A stretch of 5,963 nucleotides of DNA, from assembly GCA_016872225.1 (NCBI GenBank), contig VHAW01000103.1, positions 1 to 5,963 on the forward strand, read 5' to 3'. Below the pieces are notes generated by a model that saw only the letters and a program-made list of their open reading frames with translations, searched no databases and was not told the DNA's origin. The DNA is from Sphingomonadales bacterium. Its GTDB lineage: Bacteria > Bacteroidota > Bacteroidia > UBA7662. The translations under genes and the position numbers were made by a program. Below, in pieces: positions 5,565 to 5,963 of this stretch (the first letter of the stretch is position 1; each line of letters starts with the position of its first letter).

Positions 5565-5963
5565 ATGTACATTGTCCTTATGCTGGGTATCATGCTGGCC
5601 AGCTGGCTGGTTGGTGCTCGTTTCAAGAATCGCTTCAAATTGTATGCCGCCACGCCGCTATATTCCGGATTGACCGGCGAAGAAGTGGCAAGGCGTATGT
5701 TGTCCGAACATAATATCAGCAATGTTCAGGTCATTTCCACCCAGGGTCAACTGACCGACCACTATGACCCTACCAAAAGAACGGTCAACCTCAGTCATGA
5801 GGTCTTTTACGGTCGTTCAGTGGCCGCTGCGGCCGTTGCTGCCCACGAAGTAGGCCATGCGGTGCAGCATGCTAGCGCTTATTCCTGGTTGCAATTCCGC
5901 TCGGCAATGGTGCCGGCACTGAGCGTGGCCAGCCGCTTTATGCCCTGGATTCTCTTGGTCGGC
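5565..5963 (+). CDS. YugP-type membrane zinc metallopeptidase (3' end outside window)
   Basis: The ATG opens a frame that is still open at the window end; 133 residues are visible of an expected 220-240. An N-terminal membrane segment (about 2-18) is followed by a cytoplasmic or peripheral domain with SGLTGEEVARRML (34-46), the family-typical LTDHYDP (63-69), TVNLS and the zinc motif HEVGHAVQH (94-102). H94 and H98 would bind zinc and E95 would be the catalytic glutamate. A second hydrophobic segment begins near 113 (AMVPALSV). This order matches the Zn_peptidase_2 family represented by Bacillus subtilis YugP, a neutral zinc metallopeptidase-like membrane protein of unknown substrate. The third zinc ligand should lie in the missing part. 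The gene follows the MoxR gene by 84 nt, in the same direction; a functional link is possible but unproven. No good TAnnTTTG box precedes it. Confidence 0.92.
   Translation, partial: MYIVLMLGIMLASWLVGARFKNRFKLYAATPLYSGLTGEEVARRMLSEHNISNVQVISTQGQLTDHYDPTKRTVNLSHEVFYGRSVAAAAVAAHEVGHAVQHASAYSWLQFRSAMVPALSVASRFMPWILLVG

Noticed and set aside
1..5963. A new defence, mobile or biosynthetic system
   Set aside because: I saw no transposase, integrase, direct-repeat array, toxin-antitoxin pair, nuclease or reverse transcriptase. The identifiable genes are housekeeping or common envelope functions.

Overview
The window looks like an ordinary chromosomal segment of a member of the Bacteroidota (Flavobacteriia, Sphingobacteriia, Chitinophagia and relatives), with near-balanced base composition. 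The evidence is a C-terminal type IX secretion (T9SS) sorting domain, TAnnTTTG-type -7 promoter boxes just ahead of start codons, no clear Shine-Dalgarno sequences, and several proteins of Bacteroidota flavour (a short GpmA, a small DUF721 protein and an outer-membrane protein family that I remember beside lipA). Order and genus cannot be resolved. All eight genes found are on the + strand.

Layout. (1) Bases 1-1439 hold the 3' part of a large secreted modular protein: a jelly-roll-like domain, a small beta-sandwich, dockerin-like calcium repeats, a possible cohesin-like domain and a T9SS sorting domain. (2) Bases 1440-1532 hold two hairpins, the second a strong terminator-like stem, followed at once by a -7 promoter box. 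(3) Bases 1533-2478 hold a 45-residue putative lipoprotein and, 7 nt later, a 266-residue probable outer-membrane protein. (4) Bases 2545-3507 encode lipoyl synthase (lipA). (5) Bases 3532-3852 encode a DUF721/DciA-like protein. (6) Bases 3875-4480 encode 2,3-bisphosphoglycerate-dependent phosphoglycerate mutase (gpmA). (7) Bases 4512-5480 encode a MoxR-family AAA+ ATPase. (8) From 5565 to the window end runs the N-terminal 133 residues of a YugP-type membrane zinc metallopeptidase.

How the genes work together. The segment from 1533 onward is tightly packed (gaps of 7-84 nt, all one direction), but the products do not form one pathway. They cover envelope proteins, lipoate cofactor synthesis, probable helicase loading at replication, glycolysis, an AAA+ chaperone-like ATPase and membrane proteolysis. 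Separate promoter-like boxes before the lipoprotein, lipA and DUF721 genes suggest several short transcription units rather than one operon.

I found no mobile element, CRISPR array, tRNA, rRNA or defence-like cassette, and no evidence of a new system. The most useful observations are a small lipoprotein gene that is easily missed, the repeated placement of -7 boxes 3-7 nt ahead of start codons (predicting leaderless or near-leaderless mRNAs), and the dockerin-like plus cohesin-like arrangement in the T9SS cargo protein.
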